From: Roseivirga sp. E12
Lineage (GTDB): Bacteria > Bacteroidota > Bacteroidia > Cytophagales > Cyclobacteriaceae
Assembly: GCF_017592825.1 (NCBI RefSeq)
Contig: NZ_JAGFMD010000002.1
Coordinates: forward strand, 351,656-415,655
Direction of reading: 5' to 3'
Length of the DNA stretch: 64,000 nucleotides
Below are positions 35,470 to 44,639 of this stretch, in pieces. Below the pieces are notes generated by a model. It did not search any database. It saw nothing but the letters and a program-made list of their open reading frames with translations, and was not told where the DNA came from. How positions within the stretch are numbered: the stretch's first letter is position 1; every line of letters begins with the position of its first letter. The translations under genes were made by a program, and so were the position numbers.

Positions 35470-35500
35470 CAAAGTTATATCCCAAACGTTTGCAATCAAA
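35470..35500 (-). promoter_or_regulatory. sdh operon promoter (-33 TTTG, -7 TAACTTTG)
   Basis: On the minus strand, TTTG at 35500-35497 and TAACTTTG at 35477-35470 are separated by 19 bases, matching the Bacteroidota consensus. sdhC starts 27 bases after the -7 box. The -33 element lies inside a 9-bp inverted repeat (35495-35517). Confidence 0.7.
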
Positions 35501-35517
35501 GTCAATTCGACTTTGAT
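35495..35517. promoter_or_regulatory. Inverted repeat overlapping the sdh -33 element
   Basis: ATCAAAGTC and GACTTTGAT form perfect 9-bp arms around a 5-base spacer. The left arm contains the -33 TTTG of the sdh promoter on the minus strand, so a protein bound here would occlude the polymerase. The other side of the region faces the T9SS-secreted protein gene. Confidence 0.5.
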
Positions 35518-35626
35518 ATGTACTCCTCATTAATAAGTTGTTACAACCGAATGTTTATTTTTTTTGTCTATAAACATTACTAATTAGCAATACTCCGTTT
35601 ATCCATTAGTTACTGCTTATCTAAGT

Positions 35627-38485
35627 ATGGTCAAAAGACTGATTCTAGGATTTTCAATGCTTGTCGTTTCAATGACAAGTATTTATGCTACTCACCTAAG
35701 ATCCGGAGAAATTACTGCGGAAAGGATTTCGCAAACTAGTTTAAGGTACCGGTTTACTGTAGTTCTTTATAGAGATACAGAATCATCAATTGACATTAAC
35801 GGTGTTTTTAATACCGGAGATGGTAGGTTTATTGCTGCAGGCAGAGCCAATTTAGAGGCTCTCTCTATTAGAGGAATTCAGGAGACCAACCTTGGTAATT
35901 TCACTTCCAGAGTGGTGATACAGTTTGACTACACCTACGTAAGAGAGGGCAATTATACGGTGAGTTATACTGAGGGAAACCGAAATCAAAACATAATAAA
36001 TCTTGGAGGAACACTTTCCGGCAGCTTTCCATTTCATGTCGAAACGATTTTAACGGTAAGCAATACTATCATTAACAGCACACCTCAGCTGACTGTGCCT
36101 CCTTTAGACCAGGCTTGTCTAGGCTCACGTTTTGTTCACATATCCGGAGCTTTCGATCCTGACGGTGACAGCCTTGCTTATAGAATAGTAACACCCTTAG
36201 CTGGATTGAATAACCCGATTACCAGCTACCAACCCCTTGATCATCCTGACATTTCAACTCAAAAAGAGGATCAAAGTACTCCAGCTATATTCACCATTGA
36301 TCCGATACGAGGGTCATTGCAATGGGATGCGCCTCAACTCGTAGGAGAATACTCGATTGCTTTTATTATCGAAGAATGGAGGTTTAACGAACAACTTGGA
36401 AGATCTGAACTATTAGGCTATGTCACACGAGACATGCAAATTGTTGTTGCCGAATGTTCTGATGAGAGACCTTTGTTGGAAGCGCCAGCAGACACTTGTA
36501 TTGTGGCAGGTACTGTATTAGAGTCCATTGTTACTGGTACTGATCCCAATGGGGACCAAATTCTTATGGAAGCATTCGGAGGTGTTTTCGGAGTCAGTTC
36601 ATCACCTGCCGAATATTTGAACTTTCCAGATATTAATGACAAACAGTTGTTCCGGGATTCCCCCGCGCAAAGCCTTTTAAGATGGCAAACTGACCTATCG
36701 CATGTACAAGCTCAACCTCATGATGTAGTGTTCAAAGTAAGTGACATTCAGTTAGACCCAAGCATCCCCACGCTCTTCGATTTTAAGACCATGAGCATTC
36801 AGGTAATCGCCCCTGCGCCAACTGGCTTAGCGGGCATTGTGTCAGGTTCAGATGCCATTGACCTCAATTGGGACCCCTATATAGGCGCTAGTTTCGGCCC
36901 TACAATGAAGATATATCGTAGAATTGGAAGTTTTGATTTTCAGCCCTCAAACTGCGATACAGGAATACCAGATGGATCAGGATATGTCTTAATTGGTGAG
37001 GTGTCCAGTAACGAAACAAGCTATACTGATGATAGTGGTATTAGGCCAGGTGTCAACTATTGCTATCGATTGGTGGCTGAGTTTCCTGCACCAAAGGGAG
37101 GAATTAGCTATGCTTCCGCAGAGTTCTGCCTATCCATTAATGTCGACACACCTATAATGACTAATGTTAGTGTTCTAAATACCAATGATACTAACGGTGA
37201 AACATTTGTTAGGTGGACATCGCCCATTGGAATTAATCAAATTCTATTTCCCGGTCCTTTCACCTATGAACTTTTTAGAAGCAATGATATAAATGGATCC
37301 AGCGGTCGTACATTTTTAACTTCAACTAACGACACAACCTACAATGACACTGGTTTTGACACCAGAAATCTGGCACATAACTATTACGTAAGATTTTATG
37401 ATGCTGACAACAACCTAGTCGACAGTAGTGCAACTGCCTCCTCGGTTTGGCTTCAAGGGAGTGGCGAAATTGGATCTGTAGAGATCAACTGGGAGGCAAA
37501 TACGCCTTGGTCCAATAGATCCCAAAGGTTCCCTTATCATTACATTTATCGTAACAGAACAGATTCAGAAGCAGATGATGAGCTCAGTTACGTTTTGGTC
37601 GATAGTGTAGACGTACTTCAAGATGGCTTCGAATACATCGATATCGGTTCGTTCAATAGCACTCCTCTCAAGACCGATAGATCATACTGCTATTACATCG
37701 CCACTAGCGGAGAATATGAAGATACCGGCATAGAATTACCGCTTATAAACGAGTCACAAATCAACTGTTTTACCCCCCTTGAAAATCCAATACCAGACGC
37801 TCCAGAAATTTTGATTGAAAATGACTCCTCTCTCATTGATGGACCAAGCGGAAACAGCCTTGTAGTAGTGGAAAAAGAAGAATGTCAAAACTCAAATTTT
37901 CAATCTTGTTCAGCACTATCACTTTCCAATACGATCAATTGGATAATCAATGGATCAGAATCCGAGCTTGTAAGCTACAATGTCTATTTCTCTAAGACAG
38001 GAGACCCGAATGACTATGAGCTTATTGCAAATACCGCGGTTAAAACCTTTGAACATCAGGGGCTGCGAGAATTCAAGGGGTGTTACAAAGTAAGCGCCAT
38101 CAATAGTCGTGGTATCGAAGGTGAACTGAGTGAGGCCATTTGCTTTGACAATTGTCCTTATTACGAATTACCAAATACTTTTACCCCTAATGGGGATGAT
38201 ATTAATGACACGTTCAGGGCTTTCGATTTGACAAATACGCAATGTTCACGTTTTGTTCAATCAGTTGTCTTCATGGTATTTGATCGTTGGGGTGGGAAAA
38301 CGATTTACGAATCAAAGTCTACAAATGATGAAAAGGATGTGTTTATTGATTGGTCAGGTAATGATAAGCAGGGCAAACCTCTTCCTTCGGGCACCTATTA
38401 TTTTACTGCATCAGTCATATTCAACACTTTCGATCCTTCTCGTAGAAAACAAGAATTCAAAAACTGGGTTCAAATCATTAGGTAA
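35627..38485 (+). CDS. T9SS-secreted giant protein with gliding-motility C-terminal domain (copy 1)
   Basis: A 952-residue exported protein. The signal peptide ends near IYAT (about 22) and is followed by a conserved HLRSGEITA beta domain (about 22-150). Cadherin/PKD-like and fibronectin-III-like beta domains fill about 160-840 (for example AFDPDGDSLAYRI). The last 90 residues are a type B T9SS sorting domain (LPNTFTPNGDDINDTFRAFD, FDRWGGKTIYES, GNDKQGKPLPSGTYYF). Paired cysteines suggest disulfides. It is probably attached to the surface and may act in adhesion or gliding. The next gene is a full-length paralogue. Confidence 0.9.
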   Translation: MVKRLILGFSMLVVSMTSIYATHLRSGEITAERISQTSLRYRFTVVLYRDTESSIDINGVFNTGDGRFIAAGRANLEALSIRGIQETNLGNFTSRVVIQFDYTYVREGNYTVSYTEGNRNQNIINLGGTLSGSFPFHVETILTVSNTIINSTPQLTVPPLDQACLGSRFVHISGAFDPDGDSLAYRIVTPLAGLNNPITSYQPLDHPDISTQKEDQSTPAIFTIDPIRGSLQWDAPQLVGEYSIAFIIEEWRFNEQLGRSELLGYVTRDMQIVVAECSDERPLLEAPADTCIVAGTVLESIVTGTDPNGDQILMEAFGGVFGVSSSPAEYLNFPDINDKQLFRDSPAQSLLRWQTDLSHVQAQPHDVVFKVSDIQLDPSIPTLFDFKTMSIQVIAPAPTGLAGIVSGSDAIDLNWDPYIGASFGPTMKIYRRIGSFDFQPSNCDTGIPDGSGYVLIGEVSSNETSYTDDSGIRPGVNYCYRLVAEFPAPKGGISYASAEFCLSINVDTPIMTNVSVLNTNDTNGETFVRWTSPIGINQILFPGPFTYELFRSNDINGSSGRTFLTSTNDTTYNDTGFDTRNLAHNYYVRFYDADNNLVDSSATASSVWLQGSGEIGSVEINWEANTPWSNRSQRFPYHYIYRNRTDSEADDELSYVLVDSVDVLQDGFEYIDIGSFNSTPLKTDRSYCYYIATSGEYEDTGIELPLINESQINCFTPLENPIPDAPEILIENDSSLIDGPSGNSLVVVEKEECQNSNFQSCSALSLSNTINWIINGSESELVSYNVYFSKTGDPNDYELIANTAVKTFEHQGLREFKGCYKVSAINSRGIEGELSEAICFDNCPYYELPNTFTPNGDDINDTFRAFDLTNTQCSRFVQSVVFMVFDRWGGKTIYESKSTNDEKDVFIDWSGNDKQGKPLPSGTYYFTASVIFNTFDPSRRKQEFKNWVQIIR

Positions 38486-38596
38486 GCCAAACAAGGCTTG
38501 CTTAAAGGGTCAAATGGACTACAGAATGTCAAGAAATATTAAAAGAAAGTACAACTAATTACAGATATTGCGTTTAGTCCTTAAAGGTATTACTAC

Positions 38597-41467
38597 ATGA
38601 CTATGTTCAGAAGATTAGTTCTGTGCTTAACACTAATTTCCCTCTTTGCCATTGATGCCGCGGCTACTCATATTCGTGCCGGTGAAATTACTGCTGTTCG
38701 TATTTCTCAATCTGGTTTAAGGTATCGCTTTACATTAACTATATACAGAGACACGGAAGGTGTGCCCTTTGGGCAAGGAGGTATATTTAACTTTGGACAA
38801 GGAAGAACTATCGAAGGCGGCATAGAGGCTTTACGTGCCGAAGCCGTTGATAACAGAATTACTGAGGTAGAGATTGGTAATCAGACTTCAATTATCACCA
38901 TTCAATTTGATCACACCTTTGATGGACCTGGAGTCTATGTAGTAAGCTTCACGGAACAGAATAGAAATTCCAATATTATCAACTTAGGTGGCCCTGCCTC
39001 TGAAAGCTTAGCATTTCATGTCGAAACAGCCTTAAGAATTCGTGCAGGAGACACACTAAATGACACTCCTATCCTTACAATCCCACCTGTGGATAGAGCA
39101 TGTATTGGAGGAAGATTCATTCACAATGCCGGAGCGTTCGACCCTGATGGGGACAGTCTAGCCTATAAACTTGTAACTCCTCTTCAGGATAGAGGTGTTA
39201 AAATAGAAACATATTTACCTCTTGACGATAGTTCAATTTCCAACATAAGAGAAGATGGAGGCAGTCCTGCCGTTTTTGAAATTGATCCAGTTACAGGTGA
39301 TCTGGTCTGGGATGCTCCTATGTTAGCGGGTGAGTATAATATTGCGTTCATCGTGGAAGAATGGCGTTTTTCTGTATTAAATGATAGATATGAATTGATT
39401 GGTTTTGTCACACGCGATATGCAAATCGTGGTAGAAGACTGTAACAATGAGCGACCAGAATTAGTAATTCCTCCTGACACATGTGTTGAAGCAGGCTCAT
39501 TGCTTAATGCTGTGGTCTTAGGAACAGATCCTGATGGCAATGACGTACTTGTAGAGGCTTTTGGAGGTGTATTTGACTTAAATATTTCACCAGCAGAGTT
39601 TCTTTCTCTACCAGACAGTTCAGCGATACCAAGGTTCAGAAATCAGCCTGCAGAGTCTCTTTTCAGCTGGCAAACAGACATATCGCATGTGCGGAGTAGA
39701 CCTTATGAGGTACAGTTTAAAGTATCAGACAGACCTTTTGATCGGGATGCTCCTGCTTTTACAGATTTCAAAAGATGGAATGTTACAGTAGTAGCCCCTG
39801 CTCCTACGGGTCTCACTGGAACAATAGCCTCAAGTACTTCTATTCAACTGGATTGGGACAACTATGTTGGCGCCAATTTTAACCCTAAAATGCAGGTCTA
39901 CAGGCGTGTAGAAAGTTTCGACTTTACACCCGAGAACTGTAACATTGGTATTCCTGCCAATTCGGGTTACGTATTGATAGATGAATTGCCGATTAATCAG
40001 ACATCTTACTTAGATGATAATAATGTTAGACCTGGGGTGAATTATTGCTACAGACTCGTAGCCGAATTTCCTTCTCCATCAGGTGGGACCAGTTATGCTT
40101 CACAAGAATTTTGTGTTCTGATTCCGCTGGACATCCCAGCGATAACTAACGTTTCTATTGAGGAGACAAATGACACTAATGGGGAAGTTTTTGTAAAGTG
40201 GGTATCTCCACTTGATATTGACGAAACACTGTTTCCTCCTCCATTTAGATATGAATTGTTCCGCTATAATGGTTTTACTGGGACCTCAGGAAGAACATTA
40301 TTAGCTTCTACAACGGATACCATGTTCACAGACACCGGTATTAATACACAAGACCTGCCATTCAACTATCAGGTCAGGTTTTATGACGCGGACGACAATT
40401 TAATAGACAGCTCAGCAACAGCATCCTCTGTTAGACTTGAAGCTGTCGGAGAAATACAATCCGTCAATCTTTCGTGGAGTGCCAGCGTTCCTTGGTCCAA
40501 TCAGGTGCAAAGTTCACCATACCATCTCATCTATAGAAACCGAACTGACCCGGATGCCAATGATGTCGACACCTTTGTGCTGATCGATAGTGCAAAAGTC
40601 ACCGTGGACGGTCTGAGGTATTTTGACGATGGATCGTTCAATAACACTCCTCTTAGAGATGATAGAGAGTACTGTTACTTTGTAACCACCAGAGGTAGTT
40701 ATGGCAATGATGAAATAGATGCACCGTTGGTAAATGACTCGCAAATAATTTGTGTCATGCCAAACGATGAGCAACCTCCTCAGGAACCAGAGATTGAACT
40801 TCCTGGTGACACTACGCTCATACCGGGGGAATTCCCACTCATTCTGTTAGAAAGTGATAATTGTCAAAGGTTAGAAACTGAACCTTGCGCGTTTGCCGAC
40901 TTTACGAATACGCTAGACTGGACAGTGGATGATATTGACAATGACATTGCCAGCTACAATATATACTTCTCTAGTACTGGAGAAGAAAACAGTTTCGTTT
41001 TGATTGCCAATACACGAACCACAACATTCGAACACACTGGGTTGAGCGAAATTAAAGGCTGCTATCGAATTGCTTCAGTAGATAGATCAAACAATGAAAG
41101 TCCTTTGAGCGATCCGGTTTGTTTTGACAACTGTCCTAATTATGAATTGCCGAACACATTCACTCCTAACGGTGATAATATCAATGATACATTCAGAGCT
41201 TTTGATCAGCCAAACGGAAGTTGTCCACGCTTTGTAGAATCAGTAGTATTCCAAGTATTTGACCGTTGGGGTGGAACTGAGATTTTCAGTTATAACTCTG
41301 CGGAAGATACAGAACCTAATATCTACATCGACTGGGATGGCAGAGACGTGAATGGTAATCCCCTACCTTCTGGCACATACTATTATTCTGCAACGGTCAC
41401 CTTCAATGTATTAGACCCTAGGTTAAGAACACAAGAGTTTAGAAACTGGGTTAAGATTTTCAGATAA
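38597..41467 (+). CDS. T9SS-secreted giant protein with gliding-motility C-terminal domain (copy 2)
   Basis: A 956-residue paralogue of the previous protein, alignable end to end: signal peptide (ending AAAT, about 25), HIRAGEITA domain, FDPDGDSLAYKL repeat, fibronectin-III-like domains, and the type B sorting domain (TFTPNGDNINDTFRAFD, DRWGG, GRDVNGNPLPSGTYYY). Divergence is spread over the whole length, so the duplication is old. Export needs the T9SS, whose regulator porX is about 10 kb upstream. Substrate or partner unknown. Confidence 0.9.
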   Translation: MTMFRRLVLCLTLISLFAIDAAATHIRAGEITAVRISQSGLRYRFTLTIYRDTEGVPFGQGGIFNFGQGRTIEGGIEALRAEAVDNRITEVEIGNQTSIITIQFDHTFDGPGVYVVSFTEQNRNSNIINLGGPASESLAFHVETALRIRAGDTLNDTPILTIPPVDRACIGGRFIHNAGAFDPDGDSLAYKLVTPLQDRGVKIETYLPLDDSSISNIREDGGSPAVFEIDPVTGDLVWDAPMLAGEYNIAFIVEEWRFSVLNDRYELIGFVTRDMQIVVEDCNNERPELVIPPDTCVEAGSLLNAVVLGTDPDGNDVLVEAFGGVFDLNISPAEFLSLPDSSAIPRFRNQPAESLFSWQTDISHVRSRPYEVQFKVSDRPFDRDAPAFTDFKRWNVTVVAPAPTGLTGTIASSTSIQLDWDNYVGANFNPKMQVYRRVESFDFTPENCNIGIPANSGYVLIDELPINQTSYLDDNNVRPGVNYCYRLVAEFPSPSGGTSYASQEFCVLIPLDIPAITNVSIEETNDTNGEVFVKWVSPLDIDETLFPPPFRYELFRYNGFTGTSGRTLLASTTDTMFTDTGINTQDLPFNYQVRFYDADDNLIDSSATASSVRLEAVGEIQSVNLSWSASVPWSNQVQSSPYHLIYRNRTDPDANDVDTFVLIDSAKVTVDGLRYFDDGSFNNTPLRDDREYCYFVTTRGSYGNDEIDAPLVNDSQIICVMPNDEQPPQEPEIELPGDTTLIPGEFPLILLESDNCQRLETEPCAFADFTNTLDWTVDDIDNDIASYNIYFSSTGEENSFVLIANTRTTTFEHTGLSEIKGCYRIASVDRSNNESPLSDPVCFDNCPNYELPNTFTPNGDNINDTFRAFDQPNGSCPRFVESVVFQVFDRWGGTEIFSYNSAEDTEPNIYIDWDGRDVNGNPLPSGTYYYSATVTFNVLDPRLRTQEFRNWVKIFR

Positions 41468-41528
41468 CCTTTTTTCTACTCGACAGTTTCTATGCTACCA
41501 GAGGAACTTACTTCTTAAGTAGCATTGT

Positions 41529-41536
41529 TAACTTTG
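41529..41536 (+). promoter_or_regulatory. Candidate -7 box (TAACTTTG) for the DCC protein gene
   Basis: TAACTTTG matches TAnnTTTG and lies 25 bases before the TTG start of the DUF393 gene. No clear -33 TTTG is seen. Confidence 0.4.
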
Positions 41537-41561
41537 TGTAGTCGAAAGAATTGATAATCAG

Positions 41562-41984
41562 TTGAAAAAGTCGGAAAACATAGAAAACCAAGACATACTC
41601 CTTTTCGATGGCGTATGTAATCTATGTAACAGCTCTGTCAACTTCATCATTGACCACGATCCCAAAAATTACTTTCGATTTGCCGCGCTACAATCCGATT
41701 TTGGACAACAAAAGCTGGCAGAACTGGGCTACAATACTGAAGAGTTTGATAGTCTGGTATTGCTCAGCAAAGGGCAGGTGTACAAAAAGAGTTCGGCAGC
41801 ACTTAGAATTGCAAGAAAACTTAGTGGCTTATACCCCCTACTTTACATATTCATGATTATCCCTCCATTCATCAGACATGGTGTCTATGACATCATTGGC
41901 AAGAACAGATATAAATGGTGGGGCAAACAGGATTCTTGTCGAATTCCTACCCCGGAGCTTCGCTCGAGATTTGTGGATGCTTAG
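41562..41984 (+). CDS. DCC family (DUF393) thiol-disulfide oxidoreductase-like protein
   Basis: A 140-residue protein of the DCC/DUF393 family. It opens with the diagnostic LFDGVCNLCNSSVNFI (about 14-29), whose D-x-x-C-x-x-C core gives the family its name and resembles a thioredoxin-like redox site. The middle helices and a C-terminal RYKWWGK motif are also typical. Translation must start at the TTG at 41562 because no ATG precedes the conserved motif. Its redox partner is unknown. Confidence 0.85.
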   Translation: MKKSENIENQDILLFDGVCNLCNSSVNFIIDHDPKNYFRFAALQSDFGQQKLAELGYNTEEFDSLVLLSKGQVYKKSSAALRIARKLSGLYPLLYIFMIIPPFIRHGVYDIIGKNRYKWWGKQDSCRIPTPELRSRFVDA

Positions 41985-41995
41985 TGATTATTGAT

Positions 41996-42003
41996 TAGTT
42001 TTG
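41996..42003 (+). promoter_or_regulatory. Candidate fabD promoter (-7 TAGTTTTG, -33 TTTG)
   Basis: TAGTTTTG lies 26 bases before the ATG at 42030, and TTTG at 41970-41973 lies 22 bases upstream. This supports the 42030 start over the longer frame. Confidence 0.55.
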
Positions 42004-42029
42004 CCACACCCAAAACAAACGCAAAAAGA

Positions 42030-42902
42030 ATGACTGCATATGTATTTCCAGGTCAGGGAGCACAGTTTCCCGGAATGGCCAAAGATTTATACGACTCATC
42101 AGCTGAAGCAAAACAGCTTTTAGAATCAGCAAATGACATACTTGGTTTTCGCATCACCGACATCATGTTTGAAGGTACTGCGGACCAACTTAAAGAAACC
42201 AAGGTTACCCAACCTGCCATTTTCTTGCATTCGGTGGTATTGGCAAAAATCTCTGATGATTTTAAACCTGATATGGTTGCAGGTCATTCTTTAGGAGAAT
42301 TCTCGGCTCTTGTTGCTAGCGGTGTCCTTTCCTTTGAGGATGGACTAAGACTAGTTTCACAAAGAGCTTTAGCCATGCAAAAAGCTTGTGAAATCAATCC
42401 TTCAACCATGGCAGCTATCCTTGGTTTAGAAGATCAAGTAGTAGAAGAATTATGTGCATCTATTGATGAAGTTGTAGTAGCTGCTAATTACAATTGTCCT
42501 GGACAGTTAGTGATTTCGGGATCACACAAAGGAATTGAAATTGCTTGTGAAAAGGCAAAAGAAGCAGGAGCCCGTAGAGCACTTCCACTTCCTGTAGGGG
42601 GCGCTTTCCATTCACCACTTATGGAGCCAGCGCGAGAAGAGTTGGAAAAGGCAATTGACGCAACAACATTTAGTCAGGGGGTCTGCCCAATCTACCAGAA
42701 CGTGACTGCCAAGGCATCGACCGATTTGGATGAGATCAAGCAAAATTTAAAGATTCAATTAACAGCACCTGTGAGATGGACACAATCTGTTCAAGCCATG
42801 GTGGCAGATGGAGCTACCAACTTTGTGGAATCTGGTCCTGGAAAAGTACTTCAAGGGCTGGTGAAAAAAATCCATAGAGAAGCAGAAGTCGCAAGTATCT
42901 AA
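42030..42902 (+). CDS. fabD: Malonyl-CoA:ACP transacylase FabD
   Basis: A 290-residue acyltransferase that loads malonyl onto acyl carrier protein for fatty acid synthesis. The nucleophile serine is Ser87 in GHSLGEFSAL, the catalytic histidine is in GAFHSPLM (about 196), and the N-terminal FPGQGAQ motif is present. The ATG at 42030 begins exactly at the conserved N-terminus and is preceded by a good promoter box. A terminator hairpin follows the stop, shared with the convergent folK. Confidence 0.95.
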   Translation: MTAYVFPGQGAQFPGMAKDLYDSSAEAKQLLESANDILGFRITDIMFEGTADQLKETKVTQPAIFLHSVVLAKISDDFKPDMVAGHSLGEFSALVASGVLSFEDGLRLVSQRALAMQKACEINPSTMAAILGLEDQVVEELCASIDEVVVAANYNCPGQLVISGSHKGIEIACEKAKEAGARRALPLPVGGAFHSPLMEPAREELEKAIDATTFSQGVCPIYQNVTAKASTDLDEIKQNLKIQLTAPVRWTQSVQAMVADGATNFVESGPGKVLQGLVKKIHREAEVASI

Positions 42903-42910
42903 AAAAATTA

Positions 42911-42935
42911 AATCCCCTTCTTAGGGGATTTTTTT
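42911..42935. terminator. Bidirectional terminator between fabD and folK
   Basis: AATCCCC (42911-42917) pairs with GGGGATT (42924-42930) around a 6-base loop, followed by a T-run and preceded by an A-run. It overlaps the folK stop codon. Confidence 0.8.
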
Positions 42936-43425
42936 AATGTACTTCTTCCAGTATTGAAACCTCCAGACTGTCTGGGCATGCTTGGAGTAAATCGGTATGA
43001 TTCTCCTTAAGTGTGGGATGCACTAGACTTGGTGCAATTTCAGCCAACGGAGCCAGCGTAAAACGTCTATTCTGAATTTCAGGATGCGGAATTTTGAGAT
43101 CGTTATGATCAAGAATCGTATCTCCATAGTAGAGAATATCAATATCAATCAGTCTTTCCCCCCACTTGATTTCCCGAACACGACCCATTTTCTGCTCTAT
43201 CCCCTGCAGTAGCTCCAAAAGTTTCTCAGGAGTCTTTGAGGTCTCTATTTCTATGACCTGATTGAGAAATGAAGGTTGATCTTCAATACCCCAAGCAGCA
43301 GTTTCGTAGATAGATGATTCCCTTCTAATAGCAATCTTGTTTGCGACCATTAATTCAATCGCTTTTTCCAGGTTTTTAACCTTATTACCAAGATTGGTTC
43401 CCAATAGTAAATAGATGCCTGTCAT
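42934..43425 (-). CDS. folK: 2-amino-4-hydroxy-6-hydroxymethyldihydropteridine diphosphokinase
   Basis: A 163-residue kinase when started at the ATG at 43425 (a TTG 9 bases upstream is the alternative). Family motifs: LLLGTNLGNKVKNLEKAIELM, SSIYETAAWGIEDQPSFLNQVIEIET (pterin pocket), and RLIDIDILYYG with the two Asp residues that bind magnesium, then LKIPHPEIQNRRFTLAPLAEI. It pyrophosphorylates the pterin precursor in folate synthesis. A TATATTTG box lies only 7 bases before the start, so the transcript may be nearly leaderless. Confidence 0.94.
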   Translation of the reverse strand: MTGIYLLLGTNLGNKVKNLEKAIELMVANKIAIRRESSIYETAAWGIEDQPSFLNQVIEIETSKTPEKLLELLQGIEQKMGRVREIKWGERLIDIDILYYGDTILDHNDLKIPHPEIQNRRFTLAPLAEIAPSLVHPTLKENHTDLLQACPDSLEVSILEEVH

Positions 43426-43500
43426 ATCGATCAAATATAGTATTAGTTATTGGAGTTGATTGAGCAGGTCGCTATTTTGCCGAGACTTTAAATCTAAAGA

Positions 43501-44604
43501 ATGAGTGAGATTAGACACGACTGGACGAAGGAAGAAATTGTTGACCTATATAATAAACCGCTTTTAGAATTAGTCTATGAGGCGGCCTCTATTCATAGGA
43601 AGTATCACAACCCCAATGAAGTTCAGGTAAGCACTCTCTTGTCTGTCAAAACTGGTGGCTGTCCAGAGGATTGTGCCTATTGTCCACAGGCAGCAAGGTA
43701 CCATACAGATATTGAGACTAATGACTTAATGACTGTAGATCAGGTTAAAGCACAAGCCCTAAGAGCTAAATCATCTGGTTCATCCAGAGTTTGTATGGGT
43801 GCTGCATGGAGAAACGTAGAAGATGGCCCAGAATTCGATCAGGTATTGGATATGGTGCGTGCCATCAACACTCTTGACATGGAGGTTTGCTGTACGTTGG
43901 GAATGCTTAGCGAAAATCAAGCACAGCGACTTGCAGAAGCCGGTCTTTACGCCTACAATCATAATTTAGATTCATCCGAAGAATACTATAAAGAGATTAT
44001 ATCAACTCGTGGTTGGGAAGATAGGCTTGAAACTCTTAAAAATGTTCGCAAGACGAACGTTACCGTTTGTAGTGGTGGTATCATTGGAATGGGCGAATCA
44101 ATCGAAGATAGAGCCGGAATGCTTCTTGCTTTAGCATCACTAAGCCCTCAACCAGAGTCTGTCCCTATCAATGCTTTGGTTTCAGTAGAAGGTACACCTC
44201 TTGAAGAACAACAAATCGTTCCGATCTGGGATATGATCCGTATGGTGGCCACAACCCGAATCGTATTGCCATCAACGACAGTTCGTCTTTCCGCAGGAAG
44301 GACAGAAATGAGCAAAGAAGGTCAGGCCTTTTGTTTCATGGCAGGTGCGGGCTCAATCTTCGCTGGAGATAAGCTATTAACTACACCAAACCCAGATGTG
44401 AATGAGGACATGGAGCTGTTCAATATCTTGGGTATCAAACCCATGAAGCCTTATGCCAAGGGTGCGAAACCAACTCCGCTACCACAAGAAGAAATGACGT
44501 CAGCACCAGGTGAGAAAATCAAATGGTCAAGACCAGGGCATCGAATAGAAAAGAATGTGGAAGCCACTAAAAAGGCTAATAAAAAAAGAAAGGAAGCCCT
44601 TTAG
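43501..44604 (+). CDS. bioB: Biotin synthase
   Basis: A 367-residue radical-SAM enzyme that inserts sulfur into dethiobiotin. The [4Fe-4S] cluster cysteines are Cys54, Cys58 and Cys61 in CPEDCAYC; later motifs are the YNHNLDSS, VCSGGIIGMGE and SAGRTEM segments with ligands for the second [2Fe-2S] cluster. The C-terminal 50 residues are basic and lysine-rich. No other bio genes are in the window. Its end overlaps a terminator hairpin whose loop contains the stop codon. Confidence 0.97.
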   Translation: MSEIRHDWTKEEIVDLYNKPLLELVYEAASIHRKYHNPNEVQVSTLLSVKTGGCPEDCAYCPQAARYHTDIETNDLMTVDQVKAQALRAKSSGSSRVCMGAAWRNVEDGPEFDQVLDMVRAINTLDMEVCCTLGMLSENQAQRLAEAGLYAYNHNLDSSEEYYKEIISTRGWEDRLETLKNVRKTNVTVCSGGIIGMGESIEDRAGMLLALASLSPQPESVPINALVSVEGTPLEEQQIVPIWDMIRMVATTRIVLPSTTVRLSAGRTEMSKEGQAFCFMAGAGSIFAGDKLLTTPNPDVNEDMELFNILGIKPMKPYAKGAKPTPLPQEEMTSAPGEKIKWSRPGHRIEKNVEATKKANKKRKEAL

Positions 44605-44621
44605 GACTTCCTTTCTTTTTT
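44582..44621. terminator. Terminator formed by the last bioB codons
   Basis: A 15-bp perfect stem (44582-44596 with 44607-44621) of A/G then C/T with a 10-base loop containing the bioB TAG, followed by T residues. An A-run on the other flank allows it to serve the convergent porT-like gene as well. Confidence 0.75.
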
Positions 44622-44639
44622 ATGATTGCAGCCGTGTGC

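Noticed and set aside
41991..42029. Longer fabD start at 41991
   Set aside because: The promoter box overlaps this start and the conserved N-terminus begins at 42030.
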